Assembly: GCA_005862225.1 (NCBI GenBank)
Contig: SZXV01000002.1
Span: 620,001-684,000, forward strand
DNA length: 64,000 nucleotides
Source of the DNA: Chlorobium sp.
Lineage (GTDB): Bacteria; Bacteroidota; Chlorobiia; Chlorobiales; Chlorobiaceae
Direction of reading: 5' to 3'
Below the pieces are notes generated by a model. It made no database searches. It was not told where the DNA came from and worked only from the letters and a program-made list of their open reading frames with translations. The translations under genes and the position numbers were made by a program. This document shows positions 1-10,194 of this stretch, in pieces. Each line of letters opens with the position of its first letter. The stretch's first letter is position 1.

Positions 1-12
1 GCGCAGTATCAT
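1..12 (-). CDS. possible xseB start (exodeoxyribonuclease VII small subunit), cut by window edge
   Basis: Only four codons (M-I-L-R) are visible, opening on an ATG that overlaps the TGA stop of xseA in an ATGA arrangement. In many bacteria the small subunit gene xseB follows xseA with just such an overlap, so this is the natural guess. The visible residues are too few to confirm it; a different gene, or no gene, is equally compatible with the bases seen. Confidence 0.25.
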
Positions 13-1220
13 CAGGGCCTCTTCTCACCGATGATCATTGCGGGCAGAATTCCATCATGAAACAGAAGGCTTACTTCATCAGAAGCTCCCAGCTTGTTGG
101 CGCTGGTCATGAATTTCACCTCTTTTTTGACAAGGATATATCCTCGTTCAAGTGTTTTTCGGTAATCGAGAAGCCCCAGTTGCTGTTTTACTGACGTGTA
201 GCGCTGAACTTGCTGGCTATAGGTGGTCAAGATGGTTCGCGACATCTGGGCAATAAGAGAGTCGAGTCGCTCATGAAACTGCTGCATCTGGAGTGGTGGG
301 CGGTTGAAAGCAAAACTGTTGCAAATCGAATAGACATGACGGTCAGCGCCGTCAAGTTTTGCCTGTAACGCCCGCTCTTGTCTTGAAATAACAATGTCGA
401 GATTTCGAAGGAGTTGTTCGGTATCCGGTACTGCGAGTTCGGCTGCAATGGAGGGAGTTCCTGCCCTCAGGTCGGCGACCATATCGGCAATGGTGAGATC
501 AGTTTCGTGACCGACAGCACTGATGACAGGTATTTTTGAGTGGTAGATGGCATTGGCGACAAGTTCACCGTTAAAAGCCTGTAAATCTTCCAGCGAACCA
601 CCACCTCTTGCAATAATAATCACTTCCGGTCGGTGGCGCCTGTGTTTTGTAGAGTTAAAATAGGCGATACTGGCGGCTACTTCTTCAGCGGCATTGTACC
701 CCTGTACTTTAACAGGATACAGAAGCACTTTTGCAGCAGGGAATCGTCGTTCCAGCACGTTGCTCATATCTTCTATTACTGCTCCGGTTGGAGAGGTGAC
801 AAGTCCGATGGTTTCCGGAATTGCGGGAATTGCTCTTTTGCGTTCAGTGCTGAAGTAGCCTGCTTTGGCAAGTTTCTGCAAAAGCTCGGCAAAAGCTTGC
901 TGCAAAGCGCCCTGCCCTGCTTCAGTGAGAGAGGTGCAGATGAGTTGGTAGCGTCCTGATGGAGGATAAACTTCAAGACGTCCTTCAGCAACGACATCCA
1001 TGCCGTCTCTGAGTGTAACGCCAAGACGACTGGCGGTTGTTTTCCATATCACTGCAGGTATCTGGGCACCTTCATCCTTCAGCGTCAAATAAATGTGTCC
1101 GGAACCATGCCGCTTGAAATTTGAAATTTCCCCCTTGATCTTTACCTGGGGAAAAAGCGTTTCAAGCCCGGTTTTGATCTGTTGCGTCAGTTGGCTGACC
1201 GATAGAATTTCAGCGCTCAT
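12..1220 (-). CDS. xseA: exodeoxyribonuclease VII large subunit
   Basis: Large subunit of the nuclease that degrades single-stranded DNA to oligonucleotides, acting in mismatch repair and recombination. The 402-residue protein has the N-terminal OB-fold (KIKGEISNFKRHGSGHIYLTLKD near residue 28) and the family core with ARGGGSLEDLQAFN and AVGHETD in the middle, followed by a helical C-terminal region. It is slightly shorter than the E. coli protein (about 456 residues), the loss lying in the helical tail. The start MSAEILSVSQL matches the usual N-terminus. It runs away from the AT-rich accessory stretch to its right. Confidence 0.96.
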   Translation of the reverse strand: MSAEILSVSQLTQQIKTGLETLFPQVKIKGEISNFKRHGSGHIYLTLKDEGAQIPAVIWKTTASRLGVTLRDGMDVVAEGRLEVYPPSGRYQLICTSLTEAGQGALQQAFAELLQKLAKAGYFSTERKRAIPAIPETIGLVTSPTGAVIEDMSNVLERRFPAAKVLLYPVKVQGYNAAEEVAASIAYFNSTKHRRHRPEVIIIARGGGSLEDLQAFNGELVANAIYHSKIPVISAVGHETDLTIADMVADLRAGTPSIAAELAVPDTEQLLRNLDIVISRQERALQAKLDGADRHVYSICNSFAFNRPPLQMQQFHERLDSLIAQMSRTILTTYSQQVQRYTSVKQQLGLLDYRKTLERGYILVKKEVKFMTSANKLGASDEVSLLFHDGILPAMIIGEKRP

Positions 1221-1517
1221 AAAAAGTCGAAGGGAGAAGTGTCAAGGATCATCTTAACTCTTAATATGGGAAAAATTCAATGAGCTTGTTGGTAAAAATA
1301 AAGCATGAATATTTCTCTCCGGCGGGAAAGAAAAAATTGAAAATTAATTATTTAAATTTATACATTTAATCTATACATTATTCTGTTATACCCGGTTATG
1401 GTCAGGAAGGTTTGTAGACCTTAAATATTTTCTGAAGCTGCCGTATATTTGTCTGAAGGTATTTTAGCCATGCTGACTTGATGGGTTCGAAAGGGAATAA
1501 ATTCAACGGCGACCATT
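1221..1517. other. AT-rich divergent intergenic region
   Basis: This 297-base gap separates the divergent xseA and the Ig-like protein gene, so it should hold both promoters. It is strongly A/T-rich around 1325-1395. A small inverted repeat, aaggt/acctt with a 6-base loop, lies at 1407-1422. I searched by eye for riboswitch cores and tRNA-like cloverleafs and recognised none. Confidence 0.5.
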
Positions 1518-2600
1518 ATGAAGTTTTTTTCAAAGATACGCTATACAGTCATTGGGATTTCGTTCCTCTTGATCGGCTTGGGCATAGTTTCAGTGTTGGT
1601 ATCAAAACCTGATCTGATTGTTCGAAATATTAAGGCTCTGTTTATAGCTCCTGGTGCAACCGCAATTTCTGAGGCACATAGTCTGACCGTTGGTCAGGCG
1701 ATAACCAGTTTGAAGCCGCTGACAGCCAGCGGAGGAGTGGCCCCTTATAATTATAGCGTGAGTTCAGGTATACTTCCAGAAGGTCTGGTTCTTAATGCAA
1801 AAACTGGTGAAGTGACAGGTACACCAAGCAGGGTTTATTCTACTGCGAATGTAACTTTTTCAGTTAGAGATGCGAATCATCTTGTTGCCTCAACACGGAG
1901 TAGTATAAGCTTTACTGTAAATCCAGCTCCAAAAATTGCTGCTGTAACGAATGTGAAGAGTTTGACAGCGGAACCATCAAAAAACGTTAATACGTTTATT
2001 GCCACTTCCGCAACAGTGCGAAATTCAGAAGTTTTGAATAAAACAAAAAAAGATGAAGCCCGTATCAAAAAACATGATTTTGCTCAAAATGTATCTGCAC
2101 ATCCTCTTCGTGTTTTGAATGAGCAGAATCATAAAAAGGTTGCAATGTCATCCAAAAAGTTAATTGACGAGAAACAAGTTACGCACAGGCGAACCAATGC
2201 TAAGGTAACTGTGGATATAGCTGCTACAATAAAGGATACTTATAATAATATTGCTTCCGATGTTACGACGGGCTTGGTTCACTTCAATGAAAATGCCGAG
2301 CAGTCAGCAATGGCCAGCAAGACGGAAAAAAGTATATCAAAGGATAATAATATCGCTCCTGTGCAGGTGACCACTTCTGATGCTGTTGGCACGGTAGATG
2401 CAAATGATGTATCCTCAACAGCAGTGGATAATAATAATGGTACGCTTTCCTCTTCCAGCAAAGAACAAGGCCTGACGGATGTCACAATAATGAGTGATTT
2501 AACACTTGGCTCAGTAGTGGCAACTCATGGTGAAGATTTGACGATTAATGAAACACTCCTTGCTGCTGTTCCTCCTGTAGTTATCTATACAACAGAATAA
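1518..2600 (+). CDS. secreted or membrane-anchored protein with putative Ig-like domain; function unknown
   Basis: A 360-residue protein without a recognised function. Residues about 8-30 form a hydrophobic signal or anchor segment (YTVIGISFLLIGLGIVSVLV). Residues about 55-140 match the bacterial putative-Ig (He_PIG) pattern: a G-G-x-x-P-Y-x-Y-S strand, LPEGLVLNAKTGEVTGTP, then a FSVRDAN strand and FTVNPAP. Such domains occur in surface adhesion proteins. The remaining 220 residues are low in complexity, rich in Ser, Thr, Asn, Asp and Lys, with no further domain visible. The base composition is more A/T-rich than the neighbouring housekeeping genes. Export and a surface role are inferred from the signal segment and Ig domain. 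It stands alone, with no obvious operon partner. Confidence 0.75.
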   Translation: MKFFSKIRYTVIGISFLLIGLGIVSVLVSKPDLIVRNIKALFIAPGATAISEAHSLTVGQAITSLKPLTASGGVAPYNYSVSSGILPEGLVLNAKTGEVTGTPSRVYSTANVTFSVRDANHLVASTRSSISFTVNPAPKIAAVTNVKSLTAEPSKNVNTFIATSATVRNSEVLNKTKKDEARIKKHDFAQNVSAHPLRVLNEQNHKKVAMSSKKLIDEKQVTHRRTNAKVTVDIAATIKDTYNNIASDVTTGLVHFNENAEQSAMASKTEKSISKDNNIAPVQVTTSDAVGTVDANDVSSTAVDNNNGTLSSSSKEQGLTDVTIMSDLTLGSVVATHGEDLTINETLLAAVPPVVIYTTE

Positions 2601-3825
<1,225 letters not shown>

Positions 3826-4848
3826 ATGATCAACAGCAATTTTTTGGTGGAACTGGCTGAACTGCTTGATGTAGATAGTGATGTGGCAGGTCGGTTGTTG
3901 AGTGATTTTTATTCAGCCATGGTTACTGATTTTCTCGCTGTTGGCACGCTTTCTGTGAAGGGTCTTGGCACGTTTACTGTCAAGCATATTCCTGTAAAAA
4001 AAAAGAGTACCGCTTCCAGCATTATCTATACTCCACCTGTAAATATTTTATCGTTTGAATGGCGAGTTTCCAGACCTGATGATGTTGTGCGTATTGCTCT
4101 GTCGTATTTATTTATGACTCAAGTTGAAGCTCGTCGGTTTGGACGTATTTTAGGAAAAGTTTTTTCCCGGGCTGTGAAACAAAGAAAAGAGATATACATT
4201 AATGGCTTTGGAAAATTTTCTCTTGAATCAGGATCTTATCGTTTTATTCCTGAGTCTTCACTTGAATTGCTTCTGAATAGAGAGTATCAGGATTTAAAGG
4301 AAGTTGTTCTTACTCAACATAGAGCAAGAAATGGCACCGTAAAAACGTTTCGTTATGTTGTAATCTTTTCGGTAATGTTGCTTCTCAGCGTGTTCGCTGC
4401 TTCTTTTTATTACAGTCCCCAGGATGTCTGGTTTTATTTTTTTAAGGCTCCGAAGGTTCATGGTAGTGTTGTCTCTTCTGAGACCAGAGTTACACAAGTT
4501 GATCGTCTGGAGTCAGTTCAGGATACCGCTGCTATGTTATCAAAGCATGAGAAAGCTGCTGATTCTGTTGTTCTTGTGACTGACGGTTATACCATTGTTC
4601 TTGTGACTTTTAGTAATTTAGCAACTGTTCATAAAGAGGTGCTTCGTCTGCGTACAGAAGGTATTCCGGTTTTTGTCTGGCCGGGATATGAAAAAAAGAT
4701 CAAATATTACAGGTTGATTACAGGAAGCTTTTTGAATCGCAGGGCGGCTGTTGAGCGCCTCAAGCGAATGCCTGAAAAAATTGGTGGCAGAGCGTATATC
4801 CAACATGTTATCAAGAGGGTTGTTCTTCATGGAGAAAAAGGGTTGTAA
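3826..4848 (+). CDS. membrane protein with two HU/IHF-like domains and a C-terminal SPOR domain
   Basis: A 340-residue protein of the type seen in Bacteroidota and Chlorobiota. Residues about 1-75 and 85-150 look like two HU/IHF-like DNA-binding modules (VKGLGTFTVKHIP and INGFGKFSLESGSYRFIP correspond to the HU beta strand before the arm). Residues about 175-197 form one transmembrane segment (VVIFSVMLLLSVFAASFYY). Residues about 252-325 resemble a SPOR domain (YTIVLVTFSN, YYRLITGSFLNRRAAVERL), which binds denuded septal peptidoglycan. The layout suggests a link between cytoplasmic DNA and the septal wall, but this is inference. Its 3' end overlaps bchY by 20 bases, so the two are probably co-transcribed. 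The ATG follows two TATAAT hexamers. Confidence 0.8.
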   Translation: MINSNFLVELAELLDVDSDVAGRLLSDFYSAMVTDFLAVGTLSVKGLGTFTVKHIPVKKKSTASSIIYTPPVNILSFEWRVSRPDDVVRIALSYLFMTQVEARRFGRILGKVFSRAVKQRKEIYINGFGKFSLESGSYRFIPESSLELLLNREYQDLKEVVLTQHRARNGTVKTFRYVVIFSVMLLLSVFAASFYYSPQDVWFYFFKAPKVHGSVVSSETRVTQVDRLESVQDTAAMLSKHEKAADSVVLVTDGYTIVLVTFSNLATVHKEVLRLRTEGIPVFVWPGYEKKIKYYRLITGSFLNRRAAVERLKRMPEKIGGRAYIQHVIKRVVLHGEKGL

Positions 4849-6064
4849 CACATTACACCCCCAGTCGATGTGTCCCGCATTCGGAGGGCTGAGGGTACTG
4901 ACAAGAATTGACGGAGTCCAGGTCTGCCTGGTCGCCGATCAGGGTTGTCTTTACGGACTGACTTTTGTTTCGCATTTTTATGCCGCACGAAAGTCGATTA
5001 TCTCTCCTGAACTGATGAATGTTCAGATTTCAGGCGGAACCATGATTGACGATGTGCGTCGTACCATAGGTGAGATTGCTGCTGATCCTGGAGTGAGATT
5101 TATTCCGGTTGTAAGTACCTGTGTGGCTGAAACTGCTGGTATTGCTGAGGAGCTGTTGCCAAAGAAAGTTGGCAATGCAGAGGTGCTTCTTGTTCGTCTT
5201 CCTGCCTTTCAGATCAGGACGCACCCCGAAGCGAAAGATGTTGCTGTCGCGACGCTTTTGAAGCGTTTTGCACAATTTGAGAGCGTGAAAAAAGCTAAAT
5301 CGCTGGTATTGCTGGGAGAGATTTTTCCAGTTGATGCCATGATGATAGGAGCAATTCTTCAGAAAATAGGCGTAGAGTCTGTGTTAGCTCTTCCAGGAAC
5401 GGCGCTTGAGGATTATATCGAAGCAGGCATGGTTGAGGCATGTGCGGTACTTCACCCTTTTTATGAGCGTTCAGTATCGTTGTTTGAAGAGCATGGAGTG
5501 AAAATTATCAAAGGAAACCCGATCGGAGCCAATGCCACTGCACAGTGGATACGTCGCATCGGTGAGGCTCTTGAGCTTGATGCCGGGACGGTTCAGGCTG
5601 TTGCAGAAGAGGAGAGTCAGAAGACTCGTGACGTGCTTTCCCGGTTTACTCATCTGAACGGCAAAGTGATCGTTGCTGGTTATGAAGGAAATGAACTGCC
5701 TGTTGTTCGTCTTTTGCTCGAGGCTGGCCTTGAGGTTCCTTACGCATCAACCTCAATAGCTCAGAATCTGCTCGGTGAGGAAGATCACAATGTCCTTTCA
5801 ATGCTTGGTACAGAGATTCGCTATCGTAAATATCTTGAAGAAGACATGCAGGCGGTGATCGATTATGAACCGGATCTTGTTATCGGAACCACCTCACTGG
5901 ACAGTTTTGCAAAAGAGCGCGGAATTCCGGCAATATATTATACGAACAACATCTCTGCACGACCACTCTTTTTTGCTGCAGGTGCTGCAACTGTTCTGGG
6001 AATGATTGGAGGGCTGCTTGGGAAGAGAGAGGTGTTCAAAAAGATGAAAGATTATTTTGACTGA
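4829..6064 (+). CDS. bchY: chlorophyllide a reductase subunit Y
   Basis: BchY pairs with BchZ to form the catalytic part of chlorophyllide a oxidoreductase; with the ATPase BchX it reduces the C7-C8 bond of ring B, making the bacteriochlorin ring. The family signature CPAFGGLRVLTR..QVCLVADQGCLYGLTFVSHFYAARKS is intact. Cys15, Cys40 and Cys98 have the spacing of the [4Fe-4S] cluster ligands known for this subunit. The frame in the ORF track opens 26 codons earlier, but ATG 4829 gives the protein start nearest the conserved block, and the upstream codons lie in the preceding gene. The protein is 411 residues and lacks the longer N-terminus of purple-bacterial BchY. bchX and bchZ are not in the window. 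A hairpin terminator follows. Confidence 0.95.
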   Translation: MEKKGCNTLHPQSMCPAFGGLRVLTRIDGVQVCLVADQGCLYGLTFVSHFYAARKSIISPELMNVQISGGTMIDDVRRTIGEIAADPGVRFIPVVSTCVAETAGIAEELLPKKVGNAEVLLVRLPAFQIRTHPEAKDVAVATLLKRFAQFESVKKAKSLVLLGEIFPVDAMMIGAILQKIGVESVLALPGTALEDYIEAGMVEACAVLHPFYERSVSLFEEHGVKIIKGNPIGANATAQWIRRIGEALELDAGTVQAVAEEESQKTRDVLSRFTHLNGKVIVAGYEGNELPVVRLLLEAGLEVPYASTSIAQNLLGEEDHNVLSMLGTEIRYRKYLEEDMQAVIDYEPDLVIGTTSLDSFAKERGIPAIYYTNNISARPLFFAAGAATVLGMIGGLLGKREVFKKMKDYFD

Positions 6065-6070
6065 CAGGAC

Positions 6071-6100
6071 AAAAAAAAAGCCGGAGTCAAATCCGGCTTT
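6071..6100 (-). terminator. intrinsic terminator between bchY and frr
   Basis: A perfect 9-bp stem, aaagccgga/tccggcttt, with a 6-base loop. Read on the minus strand, the stem runs into nine T residues, so it is a strong terminator for rpmE-frr; on the plus strand it is followed by only three T residues, giving weaker termination for bchY. The two genes converge here. Confidence 0.85.
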
Positions 6101-6123
6101 CTGCATTGGTCTTCAACCAGTTG

Positions 6124-6684
6124 CTATACCTCCATAATCTCCTTCTCTTTCATAACAATCAGCTCTGTTAGCTGTTTTTCGTATTTGTGGAGCATCTCAT
6201 CAGCCTCTTTTTTGCCTTTGTTTTTATCGTCTTCGCTGATAGCTTTTGCTTTTTCAAGTTTTTCAATTTCCTGAATCATGTCGCGCCGAAGATTGCGAAG
6301 AGATACTTTGGAATCTTCCCCGAATTTTTTGGTGAGTTTGACAAACTCTTTCCGGCGTTCTTCGGTAAGCGGGGGGATCGTGACCCTGACGTTCTGGCCA
6401 TCTGCGGCCGGGTTGAGGCCAAGATTTGCATCGCGAATAGCCCTTTCAGTAGCCGAGACCATGGATTTGTCCCAGATCTGCACCATAAGAGTATGGACAT
6501 CAGCAACACTTACGTTACCCACCTGTTTCAGTGGCATCTGCTGGCCATAAGCTTCAACCTTGACACGATCAAGAAGTGTTGTCGTCGCTTTTCCTGTCCT
6601 GATCGAAGCAATTTCATGCTGAAATGCTTCGATAGTCTTTTTCATTTTAGGCTCAGTTTTCTGATAAACCTCCCTGACACTCAT
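6124..6684 (-). CDS. frr: ribosome recycling factor
   Basis: RRF splits post-termination ribosomes together with EF-G. The 186-residue length and sequence are typical: SIRTGKATTTLLDRVKVEAYG near residue 28, WDKSMVSATERAIRDANLGLNP in the middle, RVTIPPLTEERRKEFVKLTKK and the long C-terminal helix. The start MSVREVYQKTEPKM is the usual one. It lies 48 bases downstream of rpmE on the same strand and ends at the terminator shared with bchY. In many bacteria frr follows pyrH; here pyrH is at the opposite end of the window. Confidence 0.98.
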   Translation of the reverse strand: MSVREVYQKTEPKMKKTIEAFQHEIASIRTGKATTTLLDRVKVEAYGQQMPLKQVGNVSVADVHTLMVQIWDKSMVSATERAIRDANLGLNPAADGQNVRVTIPPLTEERRKEFVKLTKKFGEDSKVSLRNLRRDMIQEIEKLEKAKAISEDDKNKGKKEADEMLHKYEKQLTELIVMKEKEIMEV

Positions 6685-6732
6685 ACTTTTTCCAATGGGT
6701 TAGTGTTGGTTTGCTGAAAAAAGAAAGCTTTT

Positions 6733-6960
6733 TTATTGCGCATTTGCCTGTGCAGCAGCAGATTTTGCAAAGCGCTTGTTGAAGCGTTCGACTCGACCGG
6801 CAGTATCAACAAGCGTCTGTTTTCCGGTATAGAAAGGATGGCAGTTGTTGCAGATGTCAACCTTGATGGTTGGTCGGGTTGAGCGGGTAACAAAGGAGTT
6901 GCCGCAGTTGGCGCAGTTGACGGTGACTTCCTTGTACTTTGGGTGAATATCTTGTTTCAT
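6733..6960 (-). CDS. rpmE: 50S ribosomal protein L31
   Basis: Zinc-binding L31 of the large ribosomal subunit, bridging to the small subunit. Two CxxC pairs (CANC and CNNC) show the zinc-containing type rather than the Cys-less paralogue made under zinc shortage. The ORF track opens at 7023, but the first 21 codons have no family match, and [12 protein letters not shown] is the canonical N-terminus, giving 75 residues with an Ala/Gln-rich tail. It is the first gene of a likely rpmE-frr unit and is divergent from recG. Confidence 0.95.
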   Translation of the reverse strand: MKQDIHPKYKEVTVNCANCGNSFVTRSTRPTIKVDICNNCHPFYTGKQTLVDTAGRVERFNKRFAKSAAAQANAQ

Positions 6961-7059
6961 GACTTTCGTTGACTTTGTCGTACAATAAATGATATGGCCA
7001 GCAATAAAATTGTAAAGGTGCAAATATACAAGAATTTCAATCCAGTTACAACCATTAAT

Positions 7060-9180
7060 ATGACCGGAGCGACCTCAGTCACCTACCTGAAAGGGGTAGG
7101 AATAAAAAAGGCATCCATACTGAAGGAGGCAGGTATTGTGACGCTTGATGATCTTTTTGATTACTATCCACGCCGATATCTTGACCGTAGCGCCATGAAA
7201 AGTATTGGAACTCTTGCTGATGGTGAAACGGTAACGGTTGTTGGTACAGTGATCAAAACACAGCTTGAAGGTGATCTGCCCGGCAAAGCGCGGTTTAAGG
7301 CATGGCTGGGTGACGCTACCGGCGTGCTTGAACTGACCTGGTTCAGAGGTGTTCGGTATTTCTCTCGAAGCGTGGTTCAGGGGGAATCGCTTGCTGTCTA
7401 TGGGAAAGTGAGCTATTTCGGCAGTCAGGCGCAGATGCAGCATCCCGATTATGATCGTCTTGGTTCCAATGCACATCAGGTTCATGAAGATGAGTGCAGC
7501 GATTTTGAACTCTATAATACGGGCAAGATTATTCCGATCTATCAGACCACTGAGGCTATGAAGCAGGCAAATCTGGCTTCGAAGCAGATGCGCACCATTA
7601 TTGCCCGTGCATTTGAACAGTGTGTTCCGGGGCAACGGGAAAATCTTACAGTTTCTATGGTTACTGATCATGGTTTACTCTCACTTTCGGAAGCATATCG
7701 CGAGATTCATTTTCCTTCATCTCAAAAAAGACTTGATCAGGCTCGTTACCGATTGAAATGGACGGAACTTTTTTATGCCCAGCTTTTATTTGCCCTTCGC
7801 CATAGCGAAATCAGGCGCAATAAAGCAGCGGTAAAGTTCACCCACTCTGGTGATGTGACCCAAAAGCTCTATGCGGGTCTTCCTTATGCGTTAACCGATG
7901 ACCAGAAACATGCTGTGCGTGATATCTATCGCGATCTCAGAAGTGGAAGTCCGATGAACCGGCTTCTGCAGGGAGATGTTGGTTCAGGAAAGACTATTGT
8001 GGCAATGTTTGCCATGGCTCTTGCTGTCGACAATAAGCTCCAGTCAGCATTTATGGCACCGACCGAAATTCTTGCGGTGCAACATTATCTTGTCATGAAA
8101 CGTTATTTTACGCCTCTTGGTTTGCACGTTGGGATTCTGACAGGAAAGCAGGGGAAAAAAGCCCGCCAGACAGTGCTGGAGGCTCTCAGTGCCGGAAATC
8201 TGCATATTGTTGTAGGCACTCATGCCATGATTGAACATGGTGTCGTTTATGCCAATCTTGGACTGGTTATTATTGACGAACAGCATCGCTTTGGGGTTTT
8301 ACAGCGGAAAGCTCTTCAGGAAAAGGCGATCCATCCGCATGTGTTGCTGATGACAGCCACACCCATACCAAGAACCCTTACGATGGGTGTTTTCGGCGAT
8401 CTTGATGTTTCTGTTATTCGTCAAAAGCCTGCCGGAAGAGTTGCGATCAAAACTTTTCTGAAGTCTGAACAGGAGAAGCTGAAGGTGTATGACCTTCTTC
8501 GTTCACAGATAGCAGAAGGGAGGCAAGGCTATATTGTGTATCCGCTTGTGGAGGAGTCTGAGAAGATGGATCTGAAAGCGGCGGTTGAAAGTTTTCATGA
8601 GCTTTCTGCTGCTGTGTTTCCCGATCTCAGACTCGGCCTGATTCACGGACAGATGACTCCGGATGAGAAGGAGCGTGTTATGGAGCAATTCAGGTGCGGT
8701 GAAATTGATCTGCTTGTTGGCACGACAGTTATTGAGGTTGGGGTCGATGTGCCGAATGCTACCGTGATGGTTATTGAACATGCCGAGCGGTTTGGTCTGG
8801 CTCAGTTGCATCAGCTCAGGGGGCGGGTTGGCCGTGGAGAGCACCCTTCCATCTGCGTTCTGCTCTATGCGAAAATGACGCCGGATGCTCGCGAACGGCT
8901 TGGAGCTATGGAGTCAACCAATGACGGTTTTGCCATATCAGAAATTGACGCGCAAATAAGAGGCGTGGGAAATATTCTTGGAAAAGAGCAGTCCGGTACG
9001 TTGAGCGGCTTGAGAATTGCCGATCTGAACGCGGATTATACTATCATGCAGTTGGCAAGATCTGCGGCATTTACTCTTGTTGAGCAGGATGGTCAGTTGC
9101 GGGAAGCACAACATGCCATGATACGGGAGTGTTATCTGCGTCAGTACCACGATCGTTTTGCTCTGGCTGATATCGGATAG
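7060..9180 (+). CDS. recG: ATP-dependent DNA helicase RecG
   Basis: RecG reverses stalled replication forks and migrates Holliday junctions. From the chosen start the protein is 706 residues, normal for the family: N-terminal helix-hairpin-helix-like [13 protein letters not shown], wedge OB-fold ([12 protein letters not shown]), Walker A GDVGSGKT near residue 305, DEQH box near 405, TATPIPRT, and the C-terminal QLRGRVGRG helicase motif VI. The longest frame begins at 6994, but those 22 codons overlap the divergent promoter region and match nothing I know, so ATG 7060 is preferred; neither start has a clear ribosome binding site. Confidence 0.97.
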   Translation: MTGATSVTYLKGVGIKKASILKEAGIVTLDDLFDYYPRRYLDRSAMKSIGTLADGETVTVVGTVIKTQLEGDLPGKARFKAWLGDATGVLELTWFRGVRYFSRSVVQGESLAVYGKVSYFGSQAQMQHPDYDRLGSNAHQVHEDECSDFELYNTGKIIPIYQTTEAMKQANLASKQMRTIIARAFEQCVPGQRENLTVSMVTDHGLLSLSEAYREIHFPSSQKRLDQARYRLKWTELFYAQLLFALRHSEIRRNKAAVKFTHSGDVTQKLYAGLPYALTDDQKHAVRDIYRDLRSGSPMNRLLQGDVGSGKTIVAMFAMALAVDNKLQSAFMAPTEILAVQHYLVMKRYFTPLGLHVGILTGKQGKKARQTVLEALSAGNLHIVVGTHAMIEHGVVYANLGLVIIDEQHRFGVLQRKALQEKAIHPHVLLMTATPIPRTLTMGVFGDLDVSVIRQKPAGRVAIKTFLKSEQEKLKVYDLLRSQIAEGRQGYIVYPLVEESEKMDLKAAVESFHELSAAVFPDLRLGLIHGQMTPDEKERVMEQFRCGEIDLLVGTTVIEVGVDVPNATVMVIEHAERFGLAQLHQLRGRVGRGEHPSICVLLYAKMTPDARERLGAMESTNDGFAISEIDAQIRGVGNILGKEQSGTLSGLRIADLNADYTIMQLARSAAFTLVEQDGQLREAQHAMIRECYLRQYHDRFALADIG

Positions 9181-9221
9181 TCTGGTTTGAATACAAATAA
9201 AGGATTGAGTATTGTTTGAGT

Positions 9222-10166
9222 ATGAAAAAAGATCAGGAAAAAGTTCCAGTCGGGTTGGTTATGGAGGTCTCTGGCGCCTCTTATATTGTTGTTTCTGATG
9301 ATGGAACCAGATATCGGTGCCGTACCTTTCCAGGGACGAAAACTGAGAATGGGGATTCATCGCTTGTTGCCGTTGGTGACAGGGTTGAGCTGAAAATGAT
9401 TGAAACCGGAACGGCGTTGTCCGAAGCGGCAATTACGCTTGTTCTGCCTCGCCACAGCGCGCTGACAAGAAAAAGGGATGTTCGTCGAAACAGGAGCAAG
9501 GAGAAGGTCCAGGTCATAGCCGCCAATATTGATCAGTTGGTTGTTGTTGTTTCGGCGATTGATCCTCCTCTCAGCACCCGGTTGATCGATCGTTACCTTG
9601 TTTTTGCGGAATCCGAACAGATGGAGACGGTGATTGTTGTTAACAAGATGGATCTTGATGATTTTAAGGAAACTCGTGAGTTGATGGAGCCCTATCATGC
9701 GCTTGGATACCGAATTGTTTATACCAGCGCTGAAGAACAGCGAGGCATGAAGGCGCTTGAGAAAGTGTTGAAAGGAAAACTTTCTGCGTTCAGCGGGCAT
9801 TCCGGGGTTGGTAAATCAACATTGATCAATCAGCTTTCCGGTCAGGAGAGGCTTCGAACCGGCGAAACAAATATGAAAACCGGAAAAGGCTTACATACAA
9901 CGACCAATTCTGTTATGCTGGTTCTCCCTCGTGGGGGCTATATTATTGATACACCCGGGATAAGGGAGTTTAATCTTTCAGGCATTACACGCGATAATCT
10001 GCGATTCTATTTCAGGGAGTTTCTTTTATGGATGCCGGAGTGTAGCTACTCTTCATGTTCCCATACCGTTGAGCCTGAGTGTGGAATTATGAAAGCGGTC
10101 GAGTCGGGCAGTATTGATCCCGACCGTTACGATAGTTATCTTGCCATTTATGAGAGCATAGATTAA
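9222..10166 (+). CDS. rsgA: ribosome small-subunit biogenesis GTPase
   Basis: RsgA (YjeQ) is a circularly permuted GTPase that acts late in 30S maturation. The sequence shows an N-terminal OB-fold, then G4 (VNKMDL), G1 (GHSGVGKSTLIN) and G3 (DTPGIREF) in the permuted order, and a C-terminal zinc site CSYSSCSHTVEPECG. ATG 9222 is used here, giving 314 residues. An in-frame TTG at 9216 sits closer to the aagga at 9200-9204, so the start could be two codons earlier. It follows recG by about 40 bases. Confidence 0.96.
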   Translation: MKKDQEKVPVGLVMEVSGASYIVVSDDGTRYRCRTFPGTKTENGDSSLVAVGDRVELKMIETGTALSEAAITLVLPRHSALTRKRDVRRNRSKEKVQVIAANIDQLVVVVSAIDPPLSTRLIDRYLVFAESEQMETVIVVNKMDLDDFKETRELMEPYHALGYRIVYTSAEEQRGMKALEKVLKGKLSAFSGHSGVGKSTLINQLSGQERLRTGETNMKTGKGLHTTTNSVMLVLPRGGYIIDTPGIREFNLSGITRDNLRFYFREFLLWMPECSYSSCSHTVEPECGIMKAVESGSIDPDRYDSYLAIYESID

Positions 10167-10194
10167 TTTTTTTCATCAAGGACCGTTATGCCTA

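Noticed and set aside
1480-1500. ggttcgaa tRNA T-loop-like sequence near 1486
   Set aside because: No flanking cloverleaf arms or CCA end could be paired, so it is not a tRNA.
6187-6717. 176-codon plus-strand ORF antisense to frr
   Set aside because: It is a shadow of the well-supported frr gene; the translation is rich in Phe and Ser with no domain.
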